This document shows positions 8,124-18,300 of a DNA stretch of 64,000 bases, one piece after another (position 1 is the stretch's first letter; each line of letters starts with the position of its first letter). The DNA is taken from contig JASMLX010000010.1 of assembly GCA_030748495.1 (NCBI GenBank), forward strand, positions 1 through 64,000. The letters are read 5' to 3'. A program made the position numbers and the translations under genes. Source of the stretch: Candidatus Poribacteria bacterium (GTDB lineage Bacteria > Poribacteria > WGA-4E > UBA9662). The notes under the pieces were generated by a model. The model searched no databases, had not been told where the DNA came from, and saw only the letters and a program-made list of their open reading frames with translations.

Positions 8124-8144
8124 ACCTTCGACAAACTCAATCAA

Positions 8145-8174
8145 AAGCGTGTCCTGTGGGGACACGCTTTTTTT
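8145..8174 (+). terminator. Rho-independent terminator after rplL
   Basis: A 10-bp stem AAGCGTGTCC/GGACACGCTT with a 5-nt loop is followed by seven T. It ends the ribosomal protein operon. Confidence 0.9.
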
Positions 8175-8810
8175 GTTTAAGACTTAGAGACGATCTTCTG
8201 CTGAATCTACCTGGTGTGCGGTTGAAAATTTCCAAATACGATACTCCAACTAACTGCCACCTTAACAGTACGCGAGCTCCCTGAATTATCCGATAGCCGG
8301 GACAACTCGCAGTTGGAAGAGTAGATTAAACCCATTTTGTTTCCGCCATCGATGTTCTGCTGACAATACTGGATACGGTTGGATCATCACCGCTATCGGA
8401 CATTGATGGTTTTGCCTTTCTGGCGTTGTTGGTAGGCCAGGCATAAGTCGAACGAGAACAGATTTTTACCCAGTTCCATTCGATCGCGGCCTAGCTTTAC
8501 TATTATCATTTCACGCGTTGTATTCAAAATTGGCAATACGGCTATGTTTTCAACCCTAGTGACGTTCTTATTAAGGAAAGAATAGAAGTCACATATTGAC
8601 TACTAAGACCAACAGGATACTTTACACAGTTTATTAAAATGGTAACCTATCTGCGCCTACCAATTATGAAACCTGAAGACGCGCTGAAAACGACTGAATT
8701 ACTGTTCCTATCGAAGGTCGGTTCTCTCCCTAATCTCTGCTGAGGCAACATACTCCTCCTTTATAATTCATGTGGTGATAGATGCCGGTGACACGGCAGA
8801 AAAAGTCGCG
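8175..8810. other. Gene-free stretch where rpoB would be expected
   Basis: No coding frame of useful length on either strand and no recognisable RNA polymerase sequence in what I could translate. It looks like decayed or spacer DNA. Confidence 0.5.
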
Positions 8811-8839
8811 TTTACATTTTGACCAAACTCCTATATAAT
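8811..8839 (+). promoter_or_regulatory. Promoter upstream of the decayed heparinase gene
   Basis: TTTACA (8811-8816), a 17-nt spacer and a perfect TATAAT (8834-8839). It faces the pseudogene that begins near 9057. Confidence 0.65.
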
Positions 8840-9056
8840 CTGATCTGAGATCAGTGGACGTAGATTGACGTAGGTTTTTGAGTGGTCCGTTAAGAGATAA
8901 AGGTTACCGTTTCTGTCGCTTCATTGCTAAGTCGCGACAGAATTCGAAAGGAGTCCTAAACCAGCGACATAACCATGACGCAACCTAGATTCAAAGGGGC
9001 GCGATCAAGCAGGGCGAACAAATGCCTAACATAGATTAGGCCTGGAGGAAACGAAG

Positions 9057-10449
9057 ATGATCGAATCAAGAAACGTACTTCCATCCGCGACATTTAGTCC
9101 AGAAAGTGCGAGAAAACGCACATCAATTTGAATGAACAGTTAAAATTCGACAACGCCTTATCCAGCAAACTCAGCCATGGTTGGAGTTTTCGGATGGTGA
9201 GCTATGGGAAATGGTGTTCGGACCAACAATTAGTCGTTCATGGATGGTATGGTCAGATGGTCACGGCCCATCCTATCAACAATCGGTGACGATGTACAAA
9301 ACTGGTAGATCAATGCCTTAAAATATCGCTGGAAGGTCCGTTGCCCACACTGTGAAACGTTTTTTCCTACCAACGACTTTGAGGTATTCTGCCGGTCGGA
9401 TCTCGACGACTCTTGTATCTTTGAACTCAACCCTTTCCCACCTGTTACACCATTTTGGTACCGATGGCGATTTATTGGGGCATATCTGATCTACGGACAG
9501 TGGAAATAGCTAATTGTCACTGGTGTCAGGAACCTGGCAAATACCTATGTTCCCACCTCAGGCCGACATCCACGCACACAAAGTAGCAATTCTACTGGAT
9601 TGAGTTGCGGATCTCTATCCGACCTTTGATTTTGGCCAACAAGGAATCGTTTACGAAGTTAAAGGAGCATTGACCGCAATCTGCTGCCTAAGATGTTTTG
9701 GCATTATTTCCAACTCAAGCAGACCTTCCATTTCCGCGTCGATATCTGGGTGCATGGGAAAATGCTATCCGACGGTCGGTGATTGTGGGGGTTTCGAGCG
9801 ATTCGTGTCTCGGGTACTGATCTGATTAGCGGGATCCAGTTTGAGCGAACCGTACACTGGTCGATATCTCTGATAGAGATGTATACGTCATTGACCTGTT
9901 TCGAGTTGTAGGTGGTAGCCAACACAACAAATTCTTTCATAGCCATTTCGGCAAAATCACGACCTAGGAACTTGACTTCACACCAGCAGATGATTGTGGT
10001 CACAATACACAGATGCGGAATTTTCGGGTAAATCCGCCCCCATTGACCGGTTGGTCTATAGACTGGAAAATCTATGACCGTTTGGGACTTCTACCACCGG
10101 TTGCTGACCTGCATCTCCGTTATACTGACCTGGATGCTGAGGCACAGGCCTTTGTCACAGAGGGATAGGTTTCGTTGAGCAGCAGATCAGACGACGCAAC
10201 GTGGATTCCACGCTTGATGATCCGACGGCAATCTTCTAACACCCCGCTAGCATCAACCTTTGTCGCCGTGATAACACCTCTGATCAGGAGGAGCCAAGGG
10301 TAGCCGGTATTCGACGACTACGGTTGGAGGTTGAGACCAGTCTAACCTATCCTGAAGCCAACGTAGCAATTGAGGTTCAATTTATTGACAGACACAAATA
10401 CCTCTTTGTTGCCTTGGACGTGGAGAGCAAGAGTGGGAAATACATTTAA
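9057..10449 (+). pseudogene. Heparinase II/III-like polysaccharide lyase, decayed
   Basis: A ribosome site GGAGGAA lies 8 nt before ATG 9057. Fragments in shifting frames then match a poribacterial-type heparinase II/III protein: SDGELWEMVFGPTISRSW, then after a frame change KYRWKVRCPHCETFFPTNDF and RWRFIGAYLIYGQWK (to about 9510), then VRNLANTYV and VADLYPTFDFGQQGIVYE near 9600-9660, and further scraps to TAA 10447. The zinc-finger-like RCPHC motif is preserved. Several stops and frameshifts make it non-functional. The intact enzyme would have been a lyase acting on acidic polysaccharides. Family name is from motif recall; boundaries are approximate. Confidence 0.75.
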
Positions 10450-10530
10450 ATGACGAGTTGTGTTGGATACGTCAAAGTCTTAAAGGGATAGTTAAACGCA
10501 CGCTACAATGCCCGGTAATCTAAAGGTGAA

Positions 10531-11295
10531 ATGGTGAAAATCGACTGTCATATGCATGTTAACGGTAGGCATCATCAATGGGGGTGGAGTGGCAACGACT
10601 GCATCATCGAAGCAGCAGACAAACTGGGTATCGATCAACTCTGCGTCTCCATACCGACCGTTCGTGGGATGCCGACAATAGACGAAGTGCGAGAGAATAA
10701 CGACGATGTGATAACAATGATGAAAAGGTATCCAGAACGCATTCTGGGCTACTGCTACATCTGTCCTGGACACAGAGAATCTATTGATGAAATTAGTCGT
10801 TGCCTAGACGCCGGGATGATCGGAATTAAGCTCTACAACCAGTACAAAATCTGGGATCCAGTCGTTTATTCAGTTATCGAGAAAGCGATCGAAGAGCAGG
10901 TACCCATCCTCGAACACGCCGGATATCCAACGACGCCAGAGGACTGGGTAGATCAACCGAATATGTCGCACGCTGGCGATTTCGTTCGGATTGCCAGGCT
11001 ATATCCGCAAGCGATGCTGATTGAGGCGCACATCGGTGGTGGTGGGGATTGGGAGTGGGCTATCAAACAGCTTCGAGCAGTTCCAAGCGTTTATCTGGAT
11101 ACCAGCGGCAGCGTTATCGACGAAGGCTTGGTGGAGGTAGCAGCGCGAGAGCTTGGTGTTAATCGCCTCCTGTTCGGAACCGATATGACTATGGAAGGCG
11201 GAGTCGGCAAGGTCTTAGCTGCTAATCTGACAGAAAGCGAAAAGGAACAAATCTTCTGGCGAAACATGAAGGGAATCCTTGACCGAAGGGCATAG
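10531..11295 (+). CDS. Amidohydrolase-superfamily metal-dependent hydrolase
   Basis: 254 residues, amidohydrolase-2 type (PF04909) TIM barrel. The expected metal ligands and catalytic residues are present: HxH at His7/His9, Lys100 in GIKLY, His129 in EHAG, His167 in EAHIGG and Asp218 in FGTDM. Relatives hydrolyse or decarboxylate small cyclic or aromatic carboxylates; the substrate here is unknown. AAAGGTG precedes ATG 10531. It is followed 12 nt later by a second, degenerate relative, and the two are likely one transcriptional unit. Confidence 0.85.
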   Translation: MVKIDCHMHVNGRHHQWGWSGNDCIIEAADKLGIDQLCVSIPTVRGMPTIDEVRENNDDVITMMKRYPERILGYCYICPGHRESIDEISRCLDAGMIGIKLYNQYKIWDPVVYSVIEKAIEEQVPILEHAGYPTTPEDWVDQPNMSHAGDFVRIARLYPQAMLIEAHIGGGGDWEWAIKQLRAVPSVYLDTSGSVIDEGLVEVAARELGVNRLLFGTDMTMEGGVGKVLAANLTESEKEQIFWRNMKGILDRRA

Positions 11296-11307
11296 TTACA
11301 ATGGGCG

Positions 11308-12093
11308 ATGATCATCGACGTAAATACCTACATTGGGCACTGGCCGTTTCGGCAGTTGCGTTACAATACAGCGGAATCGCTGGTGCGACGGATGGACAAA
11401 CACCACATTGATCAGGCAATCGTGGCCTCTATTCACGGCATCCTGTACAAAAATGTCCACGACTCCAATGAGGAACTCGCCTTCCGGACCAAACCGCACC
11501 TGGAACGCTTAATCCCATTTTCCACCTTAAATCCGACCTATCCTGGTTGGGAAGAAGACCTGCGGCGTTGTGCCGAAGTACTCGAACTGCGTGGCATTCG
11601 GCTCTACCCGCAATATCACGGATATCGCCTGACTGATTCTGCGAGCGTCGAATTGATTGAGGCTGTTACCCAGCTAGGTTGGACAATACAGGTACCGATG
11701 CGCATAGTCGATCGGCGTCAGCGTCACCGGTGGGATCTGGCTGAAGACTTGAAGCCAGGTGATTTTGAAGTTGTATTCAACCGATTTCCGTCTACATCGT
11801 GGATAGTACTCAACGGTCTGGGGTTCGACGGAAAGCGGCTGAATTCTGACGCAAACTTTTTGATCGAAATATCGCGTATGACATCGGTGTTGCAGCGGAA
11901 TATCCCTGCTCTAATTCAAACGGCGGGTGCGCAACATCTGGCCTTCGGTAGCGGGATGCCGTTCAAGGTACCTGAACCTGCGTTGTTAAAGCTCGAGTGT
12001 CTCGACACCTCTGAAGCGATCAAGAGACGCATTGCTTGGCGAAATGTCGCAGAGATGCTCAAACTCAAGGCGTCGGACGGGAAGAAGGCATAA
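11308..12093 (+). CDS. Amidohydrolase-fold protein without the metal-ligand set
   Basis: 261 residues, alignable in outline to the preceding protein: N-terminal MIIDVNTYIGHWPFR, a LRGIRLYPQYHGY barrel strand, and a C-terminal HLAFGSGMPF strand. The HxH pair is replaced by Asn-Thr-Tyr and the final Asp (FGTD in the neighbour) by Ser-Gly. It is therefore either a non-catalytic partner of the upstream enzyme or an enzyme with a different mechanism. It starts 12 nt after the first gene with little ribosome-site consensus, which suggests translational coupling. Confidence 0.75.
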   Translation: MIIDVNTYIGHWPFRQLRYNTAESLVRRMDKHHIDQAIVASIHGILYKNVHDSNEELAFRTKPHLERLIPFSTLNPTYPGWEEDLRRCAEVLELRGIRLYPQYHGYRLTDSASVELIEAVTQLGWTIQVPMRIVDRRQRHRWDLAEDLKPGDFEVVFNRFPSTSWIVLNGLGFDGKRLNSDANFLIEISRMTSVLQRNIPALIQTAGAQHLAFGSGMPFKVPEPALLKLECLDTSEAIKRRIAWRNVAEMLKLKASDGKKA

Positions 12094-12348
12094 CGTCCCA
12101 TAGCCTGAATTCCTAAAACGAAGGTCATAAGGCAAAGTATGGGCCAGACTCTACAGATACGCCCCGATATTACCGTTGGCTTATTGAATGGGAATCAAGT
12201 GGGTTGAAGCTAATACGGGTTATGGGCATCTTGGTCGAAAAATCCCGATCTAACTGTGTACACTCATCTTTTTTGACGCCTAGGATAGATGCTATCTCGA
12301 AAATATTTCCGAAAATCAGTTGAGATATCGCACAAGGTAGACAATTCA
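12094..12348. other. Intergenic spacer before the envelope island
   Basis: No gene seen. The promoter of the first cyclophilin lies at its right end. Confidence 0.5.
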
Positions 12349-12377
12349 TTGACTTTCTGGCTACATTTTGTTATGTT
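12349..12377 (+). promoter_or_regulatory. Promoter of the cyclophilin pair
   Basis: TTGACT (12349-12354), 17-nt spacer, TATGTT (12372-12377), followed by AAGGAG at 12401 and ATG at 12418. Confidence 0.6.
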
Positions 12378-12417
12378 TAGCCTACTAATTGAAACTTTAG
12401 AAGGAGACGGTAGATTT

Positions 12418-12984
12418 ATGGAAAAATATCTACGGTGTTTAATGGTGATAGCACTTGCTACCTCGGTATTTAGCGGTTGTCTCACTTTTCCTGGGGGCAA
12501 TCGAGATCGCGAACCAGTTGTTGTTTTAGAAACCAATAAGGGAGTCATCGTAATTGAGCTCTATCCGGAAGCGGCCCCCAAAACAGTTGAGAACTTTAAG
12601 ACTCTGATTCGGCAGGAATTCTATGATGGTCTAACATTCCATCGTTATGTAGAGGGTTTTGTCATCCAGGGTGGTTGTCCTAAGGGAGATGGAACTGGAG
12701 ATCCTGGCTGGTCGGTCGAGGGTGAATTTCAAGATCCCGAACTACAAGCTAAAATGCCGCCACACGAGCGAGGAGTCATTTCAATGGCGAGAGCACAGGA
12801 TCCAGATTCAGCCGGAAGTCAATTTTATATCTGTTTGGATAAGGCGTCGCACTTGGATGGAAATTACACGTCTTTTGGACGTGTGATATCAGGAGTAGAT
12901 GTTGTCATGAAACTACGGAAAAGTGACATTATACGTTCCATTCGTCTGGAGGCGAAAAAAGAGTATGTTAAGGAGTTGTCTTAA
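12418..12984 (+). CDS. Cyclophilin-type peptidyl-prolyl isomerase, lipoprotein
   Basis: 188 residues. A lipoprotein signal ends in VFSGC (Cys near residue 20). A short linker leads into a cyclophilin domain with FHRYVEGFVIQGG (the catalytic Arg of FHR and the conserved Gln), ISMARA, SQFYIC and LDGNYTSFGRV. It should catalyse cis-trans isomerisation of Xaa-Pro bonds in the periplasm, anchored to a membrane. The frame is open upstream to 12289, but ATG 12418 with AAGGAG at 12401 gives a proper lipoprotein signal. It overlaps the next gene by 20 nt. Confidence 0.92.
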   Translation: MEKYLRCLMVIALATSVFSGCLTFPGGNRDREPVVVLETNKGVIVIELYPEAAPKTVENFKTLIRQEFYDGLTFHRYVEGFVIQGGCPKGDGTGDPGWSVEGEFQDPELQAKMPPHERGVISMARAQDPDSAGSQFYICLDKASHLDGNYTSFGRVISGVDVVMKLRKSDIIRSIRLEAKKEYVKELS

Positions 12985-13555
12985 TCTACCCCAAAAGTTA
13001 AGTTTCACTGTTCTATTGTGCTTGGTCGTTTTTTGTTTTAGTTGTGAAAAACCCGATACCGCACCGCCCAGACCACGTCCCCAGCAAACAGGAAGGGCTG
13101 GAGCCATCAAGAAAGAGGCCGCAATTGATTTCAATACTGCGGTGGCCGTTCTCGAAACCGAGAAGGGAAGCATAGAGATCTCCTTTTTTAATCAAGAGGC
13201 CCCTAAAACTGTCACCAATTTCACCCAGAAAGTAATCGGTAAATTATATGATGGTGCTAGTTTTCACCGGGTGGAACGTGAAAGTCTAATTCAGACTGGA
13301 TCTCGATTCCAGTCTATTGAAACTCTACCGCTTGAAATCAGTGACCATAAACACGTTCGTGGGGCTATTGCTATGGCAAAGGAGGAAGGGGCAAGCGTCT
13401 CAGACGCCTCCGAATTCTATATTTGTCTGCGAGATCTGCCAGATTTAGATGGCGGTTACACAGTCTTTGGTAAAGTGATTAAAGGCATTGAGATTACCGA
13501 CCGAATTGCTCAAGGCGATAAAATTACCAAAGCAACAATTCGAACTGCCCCTTAA
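12965..13555 (+). CDS. Divergent cyclophilin-type isomerase, lipoprotein
   Basis: 196 residues from ATG 12965, inside the end of the previous gene. The signal peptide ends in CFSC, followed by a Pro/Arg-rich linker and a cyclophilin domain (ISFFNQEAPKTVTNF, FHRV, GAIAMAKE, SEFYICL, LDGGYTVFGKV). FHR is kept, but the usual QGG after it reads QTG, so activity may be reduced. The pair looks like a tandem duplication, translationally coupled. A strong terminator follows at 13582. Confidence 0.88.
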   Translation: MLRSCLNLPQKLSFTVLLCLVVFCFSCEKPDTAPPRPRPQQTGRAGAIKKEAAIDFNTAVAVLETEKGSIEISFFNQEAPKTVTNFTQKVIGKLYDGASFHRVERESLIQTGSRFQSIETLPLEISDHKHVRGAIAMAKEEGASVSDASEFYICLRDLPDLDGGYTVFGKVIKGIEITDRIAQGDKITKATIRTAP

Positions 13556-13581
13556 CTCACAATCCCACTCATCTCTTACCT

Positions 13582-13626
13582 AATGCCATAACTAACATCG
13601 AAAGGATGTTAGTTATGGCATTTTTT
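13582..13626 (+). terminator. Strong terminator after the cyclophilin pair
   Basis: A perfect 18-bp stem (13582-13599 with 13605-13622) with a 5-nt GAAAG loop and a T run. It separates the cyclophilins from the genes that lead into mfd. Confidence 0.92.
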
Positions 13627-13765
13627 ATCGCTTTAATATTATAAAAGTCTAAGCCAACAGTATATTAACGCGCTAGAATCACGTTTGCTCCGGAGGTGCG
13701 ACCCCTTGCAGATAAGATAATCGGTGTGATATTATTCGGGGCGGAATTTTGGTACTAATTTCAGG

Positions 13766-14560
13766 ATGAATCCAGAGAATGGTGTACAATTTCTTATGCC
13801 CGTCATCGGACAAATGCTGGTTATCGGTATCTGTTGTGGCTGCCAAGATAAGACCTCGCTAGTCGACAGTGAATCACCTACGATGCCGAAGGGCATTATA
13901 TCGATTACTGGCGATCGTCAGATTGTTGTCGAGTGGTTTCCGAATGGAGAACGAGATTTAGCAGGTTATCATGTTTGGCGAAGTCAAGATGGACAGGATT
14001 TCACCCAAATAGCCACTCTTGGGAAATTTGACTTTCAATATGCAGATCTTAAGGTCCGCAACGGTATCACCTACCATTACAAGGTATCTGCCTTCGATCA
14101 AGCTGGGAATGAAAGTCGAATTAGCTTGGAGACGATTCAGGATACGCCACGTCCAGCAGGTACTAACATAACGTTGACAGATTTCAAACAATGGCCAGAA
14201 GAGAGCGGATTCGATTTTTCTGCCCCCAATCGTGGGGCTGTAGACCTAGCAAAAGGTTGTGACATCTATTTTGGCTTTGATGATGAGGTCGGTGCCGCTT
14301 ACCTCTATTCCGTAAACGGAACGAAAATGCAGGATATGGGGTATCGTGACCATTTTGCCGACTTGGACCAATCGCCTGTTCGCGGTTTTACAACCAAGTT
14401 TCTCGAGATATTAGAGGGGCATATTTATGCTTTTTATCTACCCGGTAAAAACTTTGCTAAGGTTCATGTAAAACAAGTTTCGACCGATAGCGTTACCTTT
14501 GACTGGGCGTTACAGATAGATCGAGAGAACCCGCAGCTTGCCCCAATTTTGTGGAGATAA
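13766..14560 (+). CDS. Fibronectin type III domain lipoprotein
   Basis: 264 residues. A hydrophobic signal ends in ICCGC, a plausible lipobox. Residues about 44-130 form a fibronectin type III domain (VVEWFPNGERDLAGYHVWRS, YADLKVRNGITYHYKVSAFD, AGNES). The C-terminal 130 residues are of unknown type. It is probably a periplasmic or surface-exposed adhesive or structural lipoprotein. It sits 27 nt ahead of the DUF3108 gene. No enzymatic motif is seen. Confidence 0.75.
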   Translation: MNPENGVQFLMPVIGQMLVIGICCGCQDKTSLVDSESPTMPKGIISITGDRQIVVEWFPNGERDLAGYHVWRSQDGQDFTQIATLGKFDFQYADLKVRNGITYHYKVSAFDQAGNESRISLETIQDTPRPAGTNITLTDFKQWPEESGFDFSAPNRGAVDLAKGCDIYFGFDDEVGAAYLYSVNGTKMQDMGYRDHFADLDQSPVRGFTTKFLEILEGHIYAFYLPGKNFAKVHVKQVSTDSVTFDWALQIDRENPQLAPILWR

Positions 14561-14587
14561 CCTAACTTAGATATCTGGCATGAAGTT

Positions 14588-15364
14588 GTGTTAACTACCA
14601 AGCAACTGATTTTAAGGTTGCACTTGAAAGTATTGCTGATAGTTTCAATCAGTTTGCAAACCGTTGTTGCCTCGGCTAACACTGCTTTAGTCGACAAGAT
14701 CTGGGGTGGCCGATTGGCAAACGCTGGGGACAAGTTAACCTACTCGGTTAGAGTTGCCGGTGTGCGTGCTGGTGTTCAAGTCATCTCTATCGGGCAGGTA
14801 ACCAGTTGGAACGGTCAACCAGTTTACTCCATTACCTCAACAGAAACCACAACAGGGTTGTTTGATAGATTTTATCACTTCCAGGCTAATCGTCAAACTT
14901 ACCTCAGCGTAACTGAACTGAATCCTTTATTCCATCGTAGACTTCTGGAAGATCGAAAATATCGTGCTACTGTTGAAGTAATCTACGATCATTCAAATCA
15001 GACGGCCACTTATAATAAAAACAAACAGGTCCGGAAAATTCAGATTGTGGAAGGTTGCCAAGATGAACTATCACTAATCTATTTTTTTCGACATTACCAA
15101 TTAACTATTGGTGAAACCTATACTTTTCCATTTTTAACTCAGGATAAAATACGGAATATCGCCTGTCAGATCAGCCGAGGAACGATTAAAAGTAAACTAC
15201 TGGGGAAGGTCGATGCGCTGGTAATTACTTCAGATCGATATAAAATATGGTTGACTAATGACGAGCGTCGTATTCCTATTCGGATCGAAGCTAAGGTAAA
15301 AGTTGGAAAGTTCGTTGGGAGTCTGATACGGATTGAGTCGTTATCCCCTACCCCCTACCAATGA
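14588..15364 (+). CDS. DUF3108 domain protein, probably periplasmic
   Basis: 258 residues from a GTG start; the N-terminal 30 residues form a signal peptide (cleavage about ASA-N). The body matches DUF3108 proteins: GDKLTYSVRVAGVRAGVQVI, FHFQ/YHFQANRQTYL, a central DELSLIYFFRH and a C-terminal VWLTNDERRIPIRIEAKVKVG-like strand. These are beta-rich periplasmic proteins found near envelope-polysaccharide genes; function unknown. The stop overlaps the start of mfd by 4 nt (ATGA), showing translational coupling. Confidence 0.8.
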   Translation: MLTTKQLILRLHLKVLLIVSISLQTVVASANTALVDKIWGGRLANAGDKLTYSVRVAGVRAGVQVISIGQVTSWNGQPVYSITSTETTTGLFDRFYHFQANRQTYLSVTELNPLFHRRLLEDRKYRATVEVIYDHSNQTATYNKNKQVRKIQIVEGCQDELSLIYFFRHYQLTIGETYTFPFLTQDKIRNIACQISRGTIKSKLLGKVDALVITSDRYKIWLTNDERRIPIRIEAKVKVGKFVGSLIRIESLSPTPYQ

Positions 15365-18300
15365 GAAATCGGATACCAGAAAGCGAGCCTTACAAGGCTT
15401 TCAGATCCTGTTTTGAAACCTCACGTCAATTTTGGCTTCGCGGTATTCATGGATCTTCAATTAGCTTTTTTATTAAATCGCTACTTCAGGACCAGCCGGA
15501 CAATCCGCTTCTCATTGTTTTACCATCACAACAGGAGGCCAGAAAACTGGTTTTCGACCTCGAGGCCTCTGCAGTTCAAGGTGCACACGTTTTTCCTAGT
15601 TGGCAGAACTTTATTTTTGATGGAGTTTCACCTCCCAAAAAAGTTGCCGTTGAACGGTTAATCTGCCTACAAAAACTATTTCAGCCTACAGGCGAACCGC
15701 CAGTCGTGGTTGCGATTTCAATCCGAGCTTTGTTACAAGGGTTAACACCAAAATCAGTGCTAGAACCGACATTTCGTACCTTTCTAATGGGAGATGAAGT
15801 CGACCCACAACAGATGATAGGAAATCTTCTGGATTGTGGCTACCAACCCGCTGATATGGTCGAAACCAAAGGTACCTTTTCCTATCGAGGGAATATTTTA
15901 GACCTATATCCAATGACCGCTGAGTATCCGCTTCGTTTCGATTTTTTTGGAGATGAGATCGAGGCGATTCGAACTTTTGATATTGGCACGCAAAGATCTA
16001 TTCAAACCTTAGAACGAGCTACGCTCAGTCCCGCTAGCGAAACGATTTTCAGCCCTGAAGTTATAGATTATTGGCACACATTCGCAACTGTCGCTAAACA
16101 GACCTACACCTCACCTCGTTACCAGGAAGCAATTAGCGAGATAACAGAGAAGGTTGAAGGTTGGCAAAACTACGACCAATCAACAGATATTCTCGATGGT
16201 ATCGAGGGACTCCACCCGAAACTCTATCCGGATTTAGATCGACTATATGACTATTTTCCACCTCAGACTTCTATCTTGCTGGTGGAGCCAAATTGGATCG
16301 CACATGAAGCCAAGCAGACGCTAACTCAACTGGAAACAGTATTCCAAAAAAAACAGGATTTGGATCAGTTTATGGTTAATCCGTCGGAGGTATTTGCTGA
16401 CTACCAACAGGTATTGGGAAACCTGAAGAATTTCAATTTGATTCAGATGGCACTCTCACCTCCCCCAGCAGAACTTTCGGACCAGACCCAGTTCTTTGAT
16501 TTTAACTTTAGTGCCCCCGATTTACAAAGAGGGAACTATCAGGGAAATATCGAGCAACTTAAAAAGTGGACTGAACAGGGATTTCAGATTGATGTCTATT
16601 GTGAGAATGAAACTTCCGTCAAGCGGATGACCCGGATCTTAGAAGATCGGGAGTTGCCATGGTTAGGTCTGGAACTGGAAGTCGGTGGACTGAGTCAAGG
16701 CTTTGTTAGCCAAGATCAGCAGTGGGCTGTAGTTTCAGATCACGAAATCTTTGGTCAAAACCGTAATCCAATACTTGGTCGCCAGCAAAAACCGGCGCGT
16801 CAACAGGGCGTACCGATACTCAGTATGATTGATTTGCAGGTAGGCGATTACGTGGTTCATGTCTCTCACGGTATCGGTCGTTATGAAGGGATTCAAAGGC
16901 TGGAAGTGGATGGAAGACCTCAGGATTTTCTAATAATTAAGTATCAGGACGAAAATACGCTCTATGTGCCGACTTATCAGATCGATCTGGTACAAAAATA
17001 TATTGGTGGCCGAGACGAAGATTATAAACCCCGCGTTGATCAACTTGGCGGGACAACTTGGCGTCGCACCAAAGCCAAAGCGAGGGCCTCTATTGAGAAG
17101 ATGGCTGCGGAGTTACTGCAACTCTACGCGATCCGAGAAAGTTCGCAGGGGGTTACTTTTCCGGCAGATTCTCCTTGGCAACAGGAATTCGAAGCTTTGT
17201 TCCCTTACCGGGAGACACCAGACCAACTAACTGCTATCGAAGACATCAAAGCTGACATGGAACGCGCACAACCGATGGACCGTCTAATCTGTGGCGACGT
17301 GGGATATGGCAAAACAGAGGTTGCGATGAGGGCTGCTTTCAAGTCTGCTGCAGCGGGTAAACAGGTAGCTGTACTTGTACCAACCACTGTTTTATGTCTG
17401 CAACACCTGACAACCTTTACTAAACGGTTTCAGGAATTCCCGATTAATATAGAGATGCTAAGCCGGTTGCGTACCGAAAAAGAGAATAAAAGGGTTAAAG
17501 AAGGGTTAAGGAGAGGTAGCGTTGATATTGTTGTCGGTACGCACAGCCTCCTCCAAAAATCGGTTCAGTTTCACGATCTCGGTTTACTGATCGTGGATGA
17601 GGAACACCGATTTGGCGTCAAGCACAAAGAACAAATTAAACAAATGAAACAAACCATCGATGTCTTGACATTGACGGCGACACCGATCCCTCGAACGCTA
17701 AATATGTCTATGGTTGGGATGCGTGATCTAAGTTTGATCAACACGCCTCCGGAAAGTCGACTTCCCATTGAAACTTATGTTATGGAATACAATACAGATA
17801 TTGTCCGCGACAGTATCTTACAAGAGATAGACAGAGGAGGACAGGTCTTTTTTGTTCATAATCGAGTCCAGACTATCTTGAGTATCGCTAGTTCGATTCA
17901 GCGGTTAGTCCCACAAGCCAGATGCGCTGTCGGACATGGACAGATGCCGGAGCGCCAATTGGAAAAGATAATTCTGGATTTCATGGATCACCAGTATGAT
18001 ATTTTGGTTTGTACCACCATCATTGAGTCGGGAATTGACATCCCGAACGTCAATACAATTCTCATCAATCGGGCTGATGCACTTGGTTTAGCCCAACTGT
18101 ACCAACTTCGAGGCCGAGTCGGACGAGACCGCTATCAAGCCTACGGTTACCTGTTTTATCCTGCGGAGAAAGCGATTACGGAAGGTGCACAAAAGCGTTT
18201 GCGGGTGATTGAAGAATTTACAGATCTCGGTTCTGGATTTAAAATTGCTTTACGGGATTTGGAGATTCGCGGAGCTGGAGACATTTTGGGGCAAGAACAA

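Noticed and set aside
8175..8810. A remnant of rpoB after rplL
   Set aside because: No RNA polymerase beta motif could be read in any frame I examined.
9704..10003. 99-codon minus-strand frame
   Set aside because: It lies antisense to the decayed heparinase sequence and shows no family features.
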